Of a stretch of 64,000 nt of DNA, positions 23,335 through 36,321 are shown in pieces. A program made the translations under genes and the position numbers. Positions within the stretch are counted from its first letter, which is position 1, and every line of letters begins with the position of its first letter. The notes below the pieces were generated by a model that worked only from the letters and a program-made list of their open reading frames with translations, was not told where the DNA came from and did no database searches. The stretch covers positions 98,670 to 162,669 of the forward strand of contig WHUX01000123.1 of the NCBI GenBank assembly GCA_015179025.1. Direction: 5' to 3'. Source of the DNA: Terfezia claveryi. Its lineage: Eukaryota > Ascomycota > Pezizomycetes > Pezizales > Pezizaceae.

Positions 23335-23743
23335 GATTAGCTTTGGGAGAAAAAACGCATCTTGATACGAGGAATAGATTACGGATGGGATTGGGATTGA
23401 ATGACAATCACAGCACTTCCAATCGCCGCATACGATCAAAAAAGGGGGAATTCACGATTTTTATACTTTTTTGGGGATCTTTGAGTTTGTAATATCAGGG
23501 CATCTAGTAGGCATGGTTGGTAACAGCTGCGCATAGGGACTGGGGATGAGGTGGTTTCTTTTTAGGTGTGATCAGTCATTTATATCTTACGTTATCCACA
23601 TTCTGCTTTACATGGTCTCTGGTGTCTTCGGTATCTCGCTAGTCTTCTTAATCTTTAGGAATAAAGGATCTATTTAATTCTATCGTACATGGCATGCGTG
23701 AGCTGGAATGAAATAAGAGCAGGGTTGAAGAAGAATGCAAGGT
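23335..23743. other. Convergent 3' intergenic region
   Basis: 409 bp between the 3' ends of the mannosyltransferase (plus) and mitochondrial S12 (minus). No feature seen other than T-rich 3' flanks. Confidence 0.5.
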
Positions 23744-24398
23744 TTATGTTGATTTCTGTGGCTTTTTCGTTCCGTATTTCGACCGTGAGGTGATTCGGTT
23801 TGGCACTCCTCCCTATAATCGAGGTCAATTATCTGCAACCCCAAAACTCATCACACGAGATCCTCACCAAATCCATAGCTCCTCGGACCAAGTGGTACTT
23901 CACTCCTGGGCAATCCTGCGAACGGCCACCCCGTACCAGCACAACCGAGTGCTGCTGCACATTGTGACCTATATATCAACCCAATCCCCCCGTATCAGCC
24001 ATCATCCTCCAGGATATTCAAATGCAGCAGGAAGGGCCAGTTGAAGCTGATTGGTGCGCACCTTCACCAGGAATATATGCCGTAATCACCTTCTCCGTAC
24101 TCAATTTCACTCGGGCAATTTTCCGTTCTGCCGAGTTTGGTTTCTTCGGAGACATGGTCGACACCTTGAGGCAGATGCCCTTCATGCATGGACGCCCGAC
24201 GAGCGCGGGGGAGACGGTCCGACGGGCGCGCTGTTCCTTGCGGCATCCTTTGCGCACTTGATTGTAGGTCGCCATTGCGCGGGAGAGGATCGGGGAGGGA
24301 TTGGTGATTGGTGAGGTTTTCTGGAGGAGGCAGAAGATGGCGGGGGTGCTGGTGGTGGGGCGGAGGAGGGCAGGGAGCTGCCGGAGGAGGCCGAGCAT
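23744..24398 (-). CDS. Mitochondrial ribosomal protein S12 (uS12m)
   Basis: Predicted 168-aa small-subunit ribosomal protein of the decoding centre. Exons 24398-24062, 23968-23868 and 23812-23744. The first about 42 residues ([18 protein letters not shown]...) form an Arg/Leu/Ser/Thr-rich mitochondrial presequence ahead of [18 protein letters not shown]. Universal S12 motifs follow: [69 protein letters not shown] and [10 protein letters not shown]. Without the two introns (93 and 55 nt) the frame would run through GEG into unrelated sequence, so the gene is easily missed. It is transcribed away from the CLC gene, with 328 bp between the start codons. Confidence 0.92.
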
Positions 24399-24726
24399 AT
24401 CTGCGACTGTCGGAGGGGGGGGGAGGTGCCGATGCTTCGTTTTGTGTCCGGGTTCCCGGTCGGAGATGTCAACGAATGCCAAGAGTTGCAACGACCGTTG
24501 GGTCATCACGTGGGGAATGAGATGATCAGCTTCGCAGCGGGTAAGCTGTCTTACAATTCCACGGACCAGCATCTTGCACCGAACTGCCCCTCTTCCGTAG
24601 CCCCACACAGGCTGCCGTCCCGAAACACGCTTCCCCTGGACACGGGGCGCATTGCGGACCTTGCATATCGTGGGGCACGTTACATATATCCAACACGAAC
24701 CCCCCACCACATGAACCACACATGCT
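24399..24726. promoter_or_regulatory. Bidirectional promoter region, S12 / CLC
   Basis: Only 328 bp separate the divergent start codons of mitochondrial S12 and the CLC exchanger, so both promoters must lie here unless either uses an upstream element inside its neighbour. Inferred from layout; no specific transcription-factor site is claimed. Confidence 0.55.
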
Positions 24727-27700
24727 ATGACTTCAACGAGCATACCATCGACTCCCACGGGGTCTGTTCGCCCGTCGCTGTCGTCTCGCGTCAGCATGGC
24801 TATGGGTTCCCGGTCGCTGGAAGCTGGAGAGCTGAGGAATACGGTGCCGGATGAGCATCTGGAGGAGATTGAAGCTATCAAAAGATATGAGGTATGCTAG
24901 GTGTCGGTGCTTTGGAGATACCACAAACCTGGTAGTAATGACATGGATTATGTGGGGATTTGTGCTGACAGAAGCGTGGGGGAAGTAGGATTTTACTACA
25001 ATTGGTGCGCACGAGCTTCCCCTAGCACATTGGGGTGGGCAAGATGGCGAAGAGCTGGAGGCGGCGTCTGGCATCGGAAACTAATGGCGGGGACTATTCG
25101 GCAGATTGGGTACAAGATGCCGCACGGGCGCAGCTACGGCGGAGGATAAAAGAGCGACGGAGGCATAATGGGTTTTGGATGCGAGGCAGAGTGGCAGGGT
25201 GGAGGAGGAAATTGTCCGAGGCGTATGATGCAGGGCAGGCATGGATTGTGGTCAGCTTGATAGGTAGGTACCGTCGGGGTAGCCAGTACAGAATGTCTAA
25301 GGGACGGAGCCCCTCTCCAGGGGGCCCTACGCCATTAGATGTTTCAAGGGTCGGGGTTATTGTTCCACGGCCAATTTTGGAGTGGGAACATCTAGCTAAT
25401 CATCTCTCATGCATGATGGCAGGGACATGCATTGGCCTCAACGCTGCCTTTCTAAACATCGTCACGGAGTGGTTATCGGATATAAAGCAAGGCCACTGCT
25501 CAACGGCATGGTACTTGAATGAGAGTTTTTGTTGCTGGGGATCAGAACATGGTACGTGCGTTTCCTCGAGCATTGCCTTCTACGCCACACCCCTCGAAAT
25601 AGATTTCAGCCAGGGTTTTTGGGTGAATTTATCCTTCAAGGAAGACTGACGGGAATTTACATGACCTTACAGGATCCTGTAACGAATGGAAAACATGGAC
25701 CTCCTTTGGGCCAGCCAACTATATAATATACATTTTATTTTCCGTACTTCACCCCATCTAGTACTGGGAATACATTTCAACCCTGGTGCCCAAGATATCA
25801 AAATTGACATTTCCTCATCTTAGGTTCTCTTCGCCTTCACTGCCGCCATCCTCGTAAAATCCTTCGCTCCCTATGCCGCCGGTTCTGGTATTTCAGAAAT
25901 CAAATGCATCATCGCGGGATTCATCATGAAAGGCTTTCTCGGCTGGCAAACCCTCCTCATAAAATCCATCGGTCTCCCCCTCGCCATCGGCTCTGGACTT
26001 TGTATCGGAAAGGAAGGACCAAGCGTGCATTATGCCGTGTGTACGGGGAATGTGATTAGTAGGTTATTTGGGAAGTACAGAAGGAACGCAGCGAAAATGA
26101 GGGAGATTCTAAGTGCCTGTGCGGCGGCCGGTGTGGCGGTTGCTTTTGGAAGTCCGATTGGTGGGGTGTTGTTTTCTCTCGAGGTATGCGGAGTTCAGGG
26201 TAACTGTATTTTTTTTTTGCGGGGGTTATTCCGGAGATGTTTGCTGATATTTGTGGGTAGGAAATGGCACCACATTTCCCCCTGAAGACAATGTGGAGGA
26301 GTTACTTTTGTGCGCTGGTCGCCACAGCTGTTCTTGCTGTATGCGCTCCTCCCTCTCCTTTCCCCACGATTGTAACCTGCTCACTTCACCCTAGGCAATG
26401 AACCCCTTCCGTACAGGGCAACTCGTCATGTTCCAAGTCTCGTACGACCGAGACTGGCACTTTTTCGAAGTCGTCTTTTTTATTATCCTGGGCATATTTG
26501 GTGGACTATATGGCGAATTCGTAATAAAATGGAACCTTCGTGCGCAGGCTTTCCGGAAAAAATATCTCAAGCAATACGCTATTAGCGAGGTGGTATTTCT
26601 TGCGGCAGTCACAGGAGTGATTTCTTGGTGGAATGCGTTTCTGAGGATTGACATGACTGAGGCGATGGAGAGGTTGTTTAGGGAATGTGAAGGCGGGGTG
26701 GACGCACATGGGCTCTGCGAGTACGCTCCGCTATTTTCTCCGTAAGGGGGGACGTGAAGGTGCTAATTCGTAGATTGATAGACCAGCCCACCGCTGGCGT
26801 ATAGTCTTCTCCCTCACCATCGCCTGCATTATCCGCCTTTTCCTCGTCATCATTTCCTACGGCTGTAAAGTCCCCGCCGGCATATTCGTCCCCTCCATGG
26901 CAATCGGCGCAACATTTGGGCGTATGGTCGGAATCGTCGTTCAGGCCCTTCACGAAGCTCACCCCGATTCTCGTTTCTTCGCCGCCTGCTCCCCAGACGT
27001 ACCATGTATCACACCCGGGACATACGCCTTCCTGGGCGCAGCCGCGGCCCTCAGTGGGATTATGCACATCACCGTCTCGGTCGTGGTTATCATGTTCGAG
27101 CTTACAGGCGCGCTGACGTATATCCTCCCCACGATGATCGTGGTAGGATTCACGAAAGCAGTCACGGCGAGGTTCGCCTACGGGGGGATCGCGGACCGCA
27201 TGATTTGGTTCAACGGGTTCCCGTATTTAGATAGCAAGGGTGAACATTCGTTTGGAATTCCGATCAGCCAGATTATGATTTCGGATCTTACAGTGTTGAC
27301 GGTATCGGGGAACGGGATGACGTTAGATGAGATAGAGGGGATGCTGAGAGGGAATAAGTTTCAGGGGTTCCCGGTCGTGAGGGATAATGCGGGGAAGATG
27401 CTTCTGGGGTACTTGGGAAGAACGGAACTACTTTATGGTCTGGAGAGGGCGAGGAGGGAGAGAAACCATTTGCCGGGGAGGGCGAGGTGTTTGTTCACCC
27501 CGCCTAGCGAGGAGGGGTCAGGTGGGTTACCTCATGTGCCCGGGACGACAGTCGGTGCAAGTACCACACCTGCGGCGGCGGGTTTGGTGACGTCCCCGGC
27601 GGGTGATAGCTATTCTGATACACCTACGATCGATTTTTCGAGGTTTGTGGATCCGACTCCACTTACTGTCCATCCGAGTCTACCCCTGGAAACGGTCATG

Positions 27701-28099
27701 GAGATTTTTAAGAAACTGGGTCCTAGGGTGATTTTAGTGGAGCACAGGGGAAGGCTCTGTGGGCTTGTGACGATAAAAGATTGTCTGGCATATCAAGCGA
27801 AGGTGGAGAATCGGGATGGGGGTGCGTTCGGGAGGGGTGTGGGCGAGTATGTGACTGGGAATGGGGTGGAGGAGGGGCAGGAGAGGTTGTGGCGGTGGAT
27901 TGTTTGGTGTGTGCAGTGGGTGGGTTGGAAGGTGAGGGTGAGAAGGGGGCCGCCGAGTGAGACTGGAAGCGAGATTATGTTGTGGAGTGATGATGAGGAT
28001 GAGGATGCGAATGAAGTGGAGAGCGGTGGGGAGGGGGGAGGGGAAGTGGAGATGGGTGTGAGAAGACGAGAGAGTAGGATGAGGGAGCTTCAGTCATGA
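24727..28099 (+). CDS. CLC-family chloride/proton exchanger (Gef1/ClC-3-like)
   Basis: Predicted 873-aa membrane protein. Nine exons: 24727-24891, 24989-25004 (16 nt), 25105-25263, 25423-25551, 25673-25743, 25824-26183, 26261-26338, 26395-26720 and 26782-28099. An in-frame TGA lies just upstream of the chosen ATG. The N-tail contains [23 protein letters not shown] signature motifs are [13 protein letters not shown] (about 200-212), GKEGPSVH with the gating Glu (E244), and [17 protein letters not shown]. The second glutamate in GVLFSLEEMAPHFP, at the proton-transfer position of exchangers, argues for 2Cl-/H+ antiport rather than a channel. Two CBS domains follow (start [13 protein letters not shown], and [16 protein letters not shown]...GLVTIKDC). 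The tail is acidic. Family members acidify endosomes, Golgi or vacuoles. The intron at 26721-26781 has an alternative donor (26749). Confidence 0.92.
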
Positions 28100-28431
28100 T
28101 GGTGGCCGTTATCATATATATTTTGATATCAGTAGTAGTGTAAATCTTATGACTCGAACTGAAAGACCTGAAATTTGGTTCTACTCGCCGGATATCTATT
28201 CAATTTTCCCAAAAAAACCACTTCCGAAAGCAACCTAAATACCAATATAAACCAACTAAAACGAGTTGGACCGCTGACGTGAATCCATTTATGCAGCGCC
28301 GATAACACTGTAGTGGCGATTCCGGAAAAGCTGAAGACTGCGTCTATTCCCCTATGGTGCTGATTCTAATTTTTTGTGACATCTACACCCAGACGCAATG
28401 AGTAGTTAGACAACAACAATTTATAGCATAT
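28100..28431. other. Convergent 3' intergenic region
   Basis: 332 bp between the 3' ends of CLC (plus) and the HAD phosphatase (minus). No feature seen. Confidence 0.5.
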
Positions 28432-29615
28432 TTATTTCATGGTGGCTCCCTCCTCACCCTCCTGTTCGGCGAGGATGCGCCCTTCGGCTGCAACTTCCTC
28501 TGTGGTGGTTCGGCCTTCCACGACGTCTTTGACTTTCTTGTGGATGTCTTCGAAGGTGTAGAAGACGGTGAAGGGGATGCCTTCTTGTTGGCAGTAGGTG
28601 ATCAGATCTTTTTTTGATAATTGAGTCAGCATAAAACTTCGAGTTTTGATTTCTTTCGGAAAGCGCCTTGAAGACTAGGATGGGGGCTTACCATGACCGT
28701 GCTTTGCGAACAGCAGATCCGTTTCCCTCGCAGCAGAGAGATCCGAGACGCCGTCTCCGCAGTAGAACAATGTTGGGCGTTGTCCCTTGGGCTTCGTATT
28801 GTATGGCCTGATGGCCAAGGACTTGTCGTGGCCGAAATGACTTTATCCACTCTCCATTAGCATTTCCCAAGCCCAGACACCATTTCCAGTATCTATATTA
28901 AGCTACATAGGGCGACTGTACGCCCCCATAGTATGTAACTCACCTGTCATCATGATATACAATCTCCCAGCCTTTATCCGTAATCTTAACCTGATTGGAA
29001 ATAATCTCGATTTTCTCTGCCTCAGGTCCCACAAGGTCTGTCAAAAGGGCACGGATAATAGGTTCCATTCCGGAGGAGAGAACAATAACGGGGATTCCTT
29101 TAGACAGGCACCAATCGAAAAAAGGCTTGAACCCAGGGTCGAGCTTTATATTCTTGCGGAGAAGTTTGATGCATTCTGGGAATGGGAGCTTGACGGAGTC
29201 TAGCATGTCTTTGAATGCATCTCTGAGAGGGAGTTAGTAGCTGTACCAGACACTCGGGAGGGAAAGGTGGGACTTACCGGAAGGTCCATCGGGCGTGGAG
29301 GATTTCGAGGTTGAGCTCCCGACGGCGTTCCAGGCCGTATCCGACATTGTCAGTCTGTATGATGCACCAGAGTAAGAACTGATTGGGTAGAGTGGTGGGC
29401 TGAGCCTTTTGGGAGCTGGGAAGCTCAACTCAGTGGATAATTACCATATAATCATTACCTGGATAACCTGTTAATACGTTCAATGAACTCAATTGAAGCA
29501 CTTTACGGGGGGGCGACTCACTGTCTGTCAGAGTAATGGTTCCATCAAAGTCCGTGAAGACAATAGCTTTGGGTTCCCCGCTCCAAGGAGTATTGGGATC
29601 CCATTTAGCCGCCAT
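28432..29615 (-). CDS. HAD-superfamily phosphatase (phosphoserine-phosphatase-like)
   Basis: Predicted 265-aa HAD hydrolase. Exons 29615-29522, 29467-29445, 29354-29278, 29222-28944, 28840-28692 and 28607-28432. Motif I is FTDFDGTITLTDS (nucleophile and acid/base Asp), motif II is IPVIVLSSGMEP, the motif III Lys is probably in HFGHDKSLAIRP, and motif IV is LFYCGDGVSDLSAA. Length and motif spacing match the phosphoserine-phosphatase/MtnX/PHOSPHO-like branch; the substrate cannot be told from sequence. MAAKWDP is chosen as start because the conserved domain begins soon after it; the same frame is open upstream to 29792. The acceptor before SHFGHDKS (28841) is a less typical AAG. All phases close. 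It is divergent from SHE9. Confidence 0.82.
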
Positions 29616-29948
29616 CTTGTAGTATTTCTTCTGGGCACACGTTTGTGATTTGTGGTAAAACCGTTTGAGCAGCCGAGCTGAAGAGTGAGTATCAAGAACA
29701 GACCCTAGATACAGGTTAGAAGGAAAGAAACTGAGGGCCCGGTAGTAATTTTTATCCACTTGCAGTGGGGCAGGATCTCTTTCATCAGCCAAGGAAGAGC
29801 GTTAGACAGATACGTCAACGGGCCTGCGAACCCTGGTATGCTACAGTGATGTAGCACCGTCAGCAACCTATCGAAGCCCATCCGTTGTTCATACCCAATT
29901 CCCTTTCAATCCCGCCCGGTCTCCGGTGCTTCGCTCGGCCCTGTTAAT
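29616..29948. promoter_or_regulatory. Bidirectional promoter region, HAD phosphatase / SHE9
   Basis: 333 bp between two divergent start codons must supply the 5' regions of both genes. If the phosphatase starts at the upstream in-frame ATG (29792), only 156 bp remain. Inferred from arrangement only. Confidence 0.5.
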
Positions 29949-31355
29949 ATGCGGGCCCTGTTACAACGGCCAACTTTGCTGGCTCGGCAGTTCACATTTC
30001 GAGAGTTGGCACCGGTGGTGGGACGTCAGCAACAACTCTCTGCACAGCTTGTGTGTCTTCAATGTCAATTCCTTGTGGTTAGGCGGCAGCCGTACTCAGT
30101 TGGCCCTGGGAGTAATCCCCCGTCTAATGGTTCTCCCTTCAACGAGAAGAAGCCTGCCGATGAGCAAAAACCCCATGAAAAGCTGGCAGAGAATGAAGAA
30201 CCCACAAAAGATGCGAAGCCTTCCAACCCGCCGCGGGTCGACATTACGAAGCTACCCTCGACAATAGAGAGCAAACGGATAGAGATCTTCAAGAGAATTT
30301 CGGCTGCAATGAATGATTTGCAGGGTACATTATTCGTGGCTGGCAAGAGGCTAAACGAGGTAACGGGATACGCTGGCATCGAGCAAATGAAGAAGGCGAT
30401 TGAAGCGCAGGGTACTTTCACCTCCATCTTCTAAGCTGGAGAACTGCCCTCTCAATATGGAGTGGTTTATGCTGATAGACATCCGACCCTACCAGAGGCC
30501 CACGTCCGCAAGTCCCGCGCCGAAGTTCGTGCAGCAAAAGAAGCCTACCAGCAAGCCATCAATCGCCGCTCTGCCTCTCAACGGGAAGTCAACGAACTCC
30601 TTCAGCGAAAACACGCCTGGTCTCCTAGCGACCTCGAACGGTTCACCTCCCTGTACCGGAACGACCATGCTAATGAGCAAGAGGAAGCCGCCGCACAGGA
30701 ACGACTGGCTAGGGCTGAACGAGTCACAGACGAAGCGCAAAGCCTACTGACGAAAAATATCCTGACACGATACCATGAAGAGCAGATTTGGAGCGACAAA
30801 ATCCGAAGCGCGAGTACGTGGGTGACCTGGGCGCTAATGGGGTTCAATGTGTTTTTGTTTGTGATTGTGCAATTGGGTCTGGAGCCCTGGCGGAGGAGGA
30901 GGCTGGTTGGTGGGTTTGAGGAGAAAGTGAGAGAGGTCATACAAGAGGAGACATTGAGGTCTGCGCTGCTTAAGCTAGACCATCCACCAACAGTGGAACC
31001 GGCATTAGAAATTGAGGGAGCTGCTAGAAGAGCAGAGCTTGCAAAAGCAGCTGAGGTAGTGGAGAAGCAGGATGAGATAAATTCAGCAGATGCTGGCGTG
31101 ATATCACAGGTAGTGGACGCGTCTATTTCTGAATCAGAACCCTCAGCCGTGGATGAGGCCCTAGATGTGCAAAAGCGGTGGAGATTTACAGAGGCAGTCA
31201 AACAGGAAGCAGTGGGCGTGAAGGGAAAGGTCAATCAGCTATTCAGCGAGCAGGTTATATCAGTAAGGCGGAGAGATCTCACTACAGTTGCAGTGGAGAG
31301 CGCAGCGGTTGGAGCCGTTGTCACTGGAGTTATTGCATTTCTTTGGAACCGATAG
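29949..31355 (+). CDS. SHE9/MDM33-like mitochondrial inner-membrane protein
   Basis: Predicted 451-aa protein of the She9/Mdm33 family, which acts in mitochondrial inner-membrane fission and morphology. Exons 29949-30411 and 30463-31355; the 51-nt intron is set so that KKAIEAQ joins VYADRHPTLPEAH, restoring one coiled-coil frame. The N-terminus is Arg/Leu/Gln-rich without acids (MRALLQRPTLLARQFTFREL), as for matrix targeting. The family core includes NDLQGTLFVAGKRLNEVTGY and SQREVNELLQRKHAW-SPSDLERFTSLYR, followed by a long charged coiled coil and a first membrane segment (WVTWALMGFNVFLFVIVQLGL, about residues 274-294). A second membrane span lies at the C-terminus (VAVESAAVGAVVTGVIAFLW). The exact acceptor is the least certain point. 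Confidence 0.85.
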
Positions 31356-31745
31356 AGGAGTCAATCTCGTCATGTTTTAGCCATTGTACTGTAGTTATCT
31401 GTATACAAGCATACTACCCATAGACTGTGGATATTTGCATCATTACCCTCAACATTCTCAAATAAACGGCATCTGGGTCATAGTGGGGTATCGGCAGCGG
31501 GGCGATCACCTGACCGCCCAAAAGATCCCTCGGTATGCCCTGCTTACGTAACCCTTCTCAGCCCAGCCAATCACACCTCCCTCAGACGCATTAGTAACAA
31601 ACACCCAAACAGAAACACTACTTACCCGCCGCTTCGCCGCCCACCGCCATTTTTTATATACCCTCCACCCTTAGACGCAATTCCCTCCCTCCCTCCCTCA
31701 TACCCCAGCTATCAATTGCTGTCCCTACATACGCCACCGACCACA
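31356..31745 (+). promoter_or_regulatory. Upstream region of the Rieske gene with a CT-rich tract
   Basis: 390 bp between SHE9 and the Rieske start. A pyrimidine tract, TCCCTCCCTCCCTCCCTC-like, sits at about 31681-31706, some 40-60 bp before the ATG. Such CT blocks are common just upstream of highly expressed filamentous-fungal genes. Function is inferred. Confidence 0.5.
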
Positions 31746-32666
31746 ATGCAGTGCTTCCGTGCCCTCCCCACCGCACTCCGCACGGCTGTTGCACCTAGGA
31801 CCGCCGCTGCGGCTTTCTCAACTGTCCAGGCTCGACAACAGGCCGGAGCCTATGACGATGGGTACAAGTCCCCTTTCGTCTCCCCTGGACAGAGCACAAC
31901 CAAGATTCCGGACTTCTCGAAGTACAAGAGCTCTAGCAGCCCGACGAGCAACAAGGTGTTTGGATACTTTATGGCCGGAACCATGGGTGTTTTGAGTGCT
32001 GCTGGAGCTAAGGCGACTGTTCAAGGTGGGTAGTATTGTACCATATACCTTTGCTTGTGCGTCTTGGGATTGAGATCGCTTTTCATCAATTGAGGGGCAT
32101 GTGGAGGGGAGGGTGAGGGGGTGATGAGGGGCAGGAGGGATATCAGATTCCCGAGGTTGGTGGGAAGTCTGATAACAGAACACAACTTGTCGCATGAAAG
32201 CTACATACATAGCATGTACTAACATCAACCTCTCTCGGCCACAGACTTCCTCGTCAACATGTCTGCCTCCGCCGATGTCCTTGCCATGGCCAAGGTCGAG
32301 GTTGACCTCGCCAACATCCCCGAGGGCAAGAACGTCATCATAAAATGGCGTGGTAAGCCCGTCTTTATCCGCCACCGTACTCCCTCCGAAATTGAAGAAG
32401 CAAACAGCATCAAGATCGAGTCCCTCCGTGATCCCCAGCCAGACGCCGATCGTGTCCAGAAGCCGGAGTGGCTCGTCATGTTGGGAATCTGCACACACTT
32501 GGGTTGTGTGCCCATCGGTGAGGCTGGTGACTACGGTGGATGGTTCTGCCCATGCCACGGTTCCCACTACGATATTTCTGGGAGAATTAGGAGAGGTCCG
32601 GCGCCTTTGAACTTGGAGATTCCACAGTATGAGATTACGGAAGATAATAAGCTTATTGTTGGTTAA
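31746..32666 (+). CDS. RIP1: Rieske iron-sulfur subunit of cytochrome bc1 complex
   Basis: Predicted 233-aa complex III subunit that passes electrons from ubiquinol to cytochrome c1. Exons 31746-32025 and 32245-32666; intron 219 nt. The start [15 protein letters not shown] gives a typical matrix presequence; an in-frame ATG 30 nt upstream is possible. A DFSKYKS segment precedes the single membrane helix ([18 protein letters not shown], about 75-92) and the hinge [18 protein letters not shown]. Cluster ligands are in CTHLGC (C176, H178) and CPCHGSH (C195, H198), with the disulfide pair C181/C197. The protein ends [11 protein letters not shown]...KLIVG, as expected. Everything is intact. Confidence 0.96.
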
Positions 32667-34048
32667 ATTGCGAAATTCATTCACTACGAAACTCGCCTCC
32701 CCCACCTAATCACCATAACCACAATAAACCGAGTCAATATCCCAGATACCACTACCATACACCAAACATAGACCGCTTTGATAGAGAAAAAAGATGGTAT
32801 ATAAGCTCGGAAGGGAAGAGCATGGCAGAAGAGATGGAGCGTTATTGGAGGGATGATGTATATTTTTGAATGGGAGCATTATTTATTTTTTCTTTTGTTG
32901 CCCGGCTTTCCGTCATTAAATTGTCTGTCAAATACATACAGTGCCATTCCGTTTATGTTTGCAAACTTCTGCCCTTTGCTCAGCGACGCCAAAACGCGAG
33001 ACTCATGCCGTAACTAACCATTTTCTTTGTCATATATTTATATTCTACATGTAGAAAATGAAGCTCAATTGGTATTAAATTTCCCTCTTTCTTTTCGCCT
33101 CCCTAGTATACCATACCTAATAATTCAAAAAGCCGTGTCACTCAATAATACATGGGTATATATATATATGAAGGATATGCTGTAGACACTAGAGCGCGGG
33201 AGGATATATGCAACATGTATTATAGATACCGCCCGCGCGCCCCCCCCCAAAAAAAAAAAAAAAAAAAAACTCTGACTTCTACCAATTTATACCACAAGTA
33301 GCCGCGCAGGCCAGGCCGCAAAGACTCATAATCCATTTTTTTCTAAAATCAAGAGAGGAATTTAGATTTGTGTTTACTGGAATTTTATTAGATTATTTTA
33401 TTATTTTTATTTTTATTTTTTTTCTCCTTTCTGAGATGAGAGGGGGAGATTCGGGGGGGGGGGGGGGGGGGGGGGAAAGGGAAGAAAGGTTTTCCAATAT
33501 GTTGCAAAGATTTTAAGAAATTTTGTGCGGTAATCTACCTGGCTTTGGGGGAAGGGGGCGCGGGGGGGGGGGGGCGGGGGGTTGGCGTGTGGGTGTAGCA
33601 TTTTGAGGGTAACGACTATTCCATGAAACTAACACACACACACCCCCCCAAAAAAAAAAAAAAAAAAAAAGGGGGAGGGTATGGGGGAGGGCGGAGCAAC
33701 CACTCAACAGGAAACTATGTAGGTACAATATATATCTCTCATCTCACAAACATCCAGCAACAAAATGAACAATTTGACAGATACATTGAAACAAGAAACC
33801 CTCCAAACCAACCCCACTCCCACTGTACCTCCAACTATAATACTTCCATAACCTTACCTCGTGTGCCACCATTACACAGCCCCAATACCCAGAAGCCCCA
33901 TAACATATATAAAAATCAAGTATCCTTTACATTCCTCCTACTCAATCAACCCTCTTACTCTGCACCCCAAACCCCAAACCCTCTCCTCCCCTCCCTGGCC
34001 TCTCCCACACATACCCCTTCATCTCCCCTTACCGATCCATACACAACT

Positions 34049-34084
<36 letters not shown>

Positions 34085-34874
34085 AACCCCCAAACCACAC
34101 CAAGCTGTCCAAGCTGTCTATCTGTCTTTTTTTTTTTTTTTTTTTTTCCTTCCTTTTACATACCCCTCCTCCCCCTCCCCTGCCCCAACTGCTGCGGGAG
34201 GACATATTGCGGCAGCAGCTTTGAGCCCAGGTTGGAAACTTAAATTAAGTATTCTCGAAACTGAAATGCAAGACAAAACCATTAATATTAGTTTTATCAG
34301 CAGCAAGCTTTGGTTTTCAATCAGAAGGAGATGATTTGAAGGTCTCTGTTTCATGTCCATCAAGCGAAATTCCGGTAAGAAATATGGCTCTAGTTATATA
34401 ACCTTACACCTTAGTTATCTATCACACGACTAAGGTGTTTAAGAGTGCAGCGTCTTGGCAGGTTACATTGTTACCCTGAACTGTAGAGCCGCAGGTCCAT
34501 GTGCAAAACAACCTTCTCGAGGTATGTTCGAATTAGTCATAATAGTACATGCACAGTAAGAAAAAACACCCTCAGCCGTCCAGAAACACAAAAACATCAA
34601 AATAGAAGTTGCTAAGGCACGTGTAAAACCATTTATCATCATTGGTTTCTTTCTTCGCTTTCCCCCAAAAAATCTCAATATAACCCTCCGTCTACTGACC
34701 TGCCGCCTCGCCACCCTCAGCATACAGGACCGCACAGCCACCACGCACATGACAACACAAGATAAACAACAAGAGGGCATCTTCTCGAGTCAGGCACACA
34801 TTATGATGTCAATTCTATGTACAGTAGTGGGAATGTTGCAACAAGGCAGAGGTGAAATGTATAATCGATCTTGT
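32667..34874. other. Intergenic region rich in homopolymer runs
   Basis: 2.2 kb without a recognisable gene between the 3' ends of RIP1 (plus) and PP2A (minus). It holds very long homopolymers: C then A at about 33241-33269, G at about 33453-33475, G blocks at about 33560-33580, C then A at about 33643-33670, A at about 34052-34082 and T at about 34126-34147. It also has a (TA)n run at about 33157-33168. Frames seen across these runs are low-complexity translations, not genes. Confidence 0.7.

Positions 34875-36321
<1,447 letters not shown>

Noticed and set aside
24426..24854. 142-codon plus-strand frame overlapping the S12 and CLC starts
   Set aside because: Different frame from the CLC start, no motif, and the CLC N-terminus is better explained by the ATG at 24727.
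30602..31234. 210-codon minus-strand frame opposite SHE9
   Set aside because: Shadow of the coiled-coil coding strand.
31818..32705. 295-codon minus-strand frame opposite RIP1
   Set aside because: Antisense to the Rieske exons and intron; the sense strand carries the conserved protein.
33623..34334. 206- and 157-codon frames across homopolymers
   Set aside because: Translations are poly-Lys, poly-Phe and Pro/Ser/Thr simple sequence; no gene-like content.
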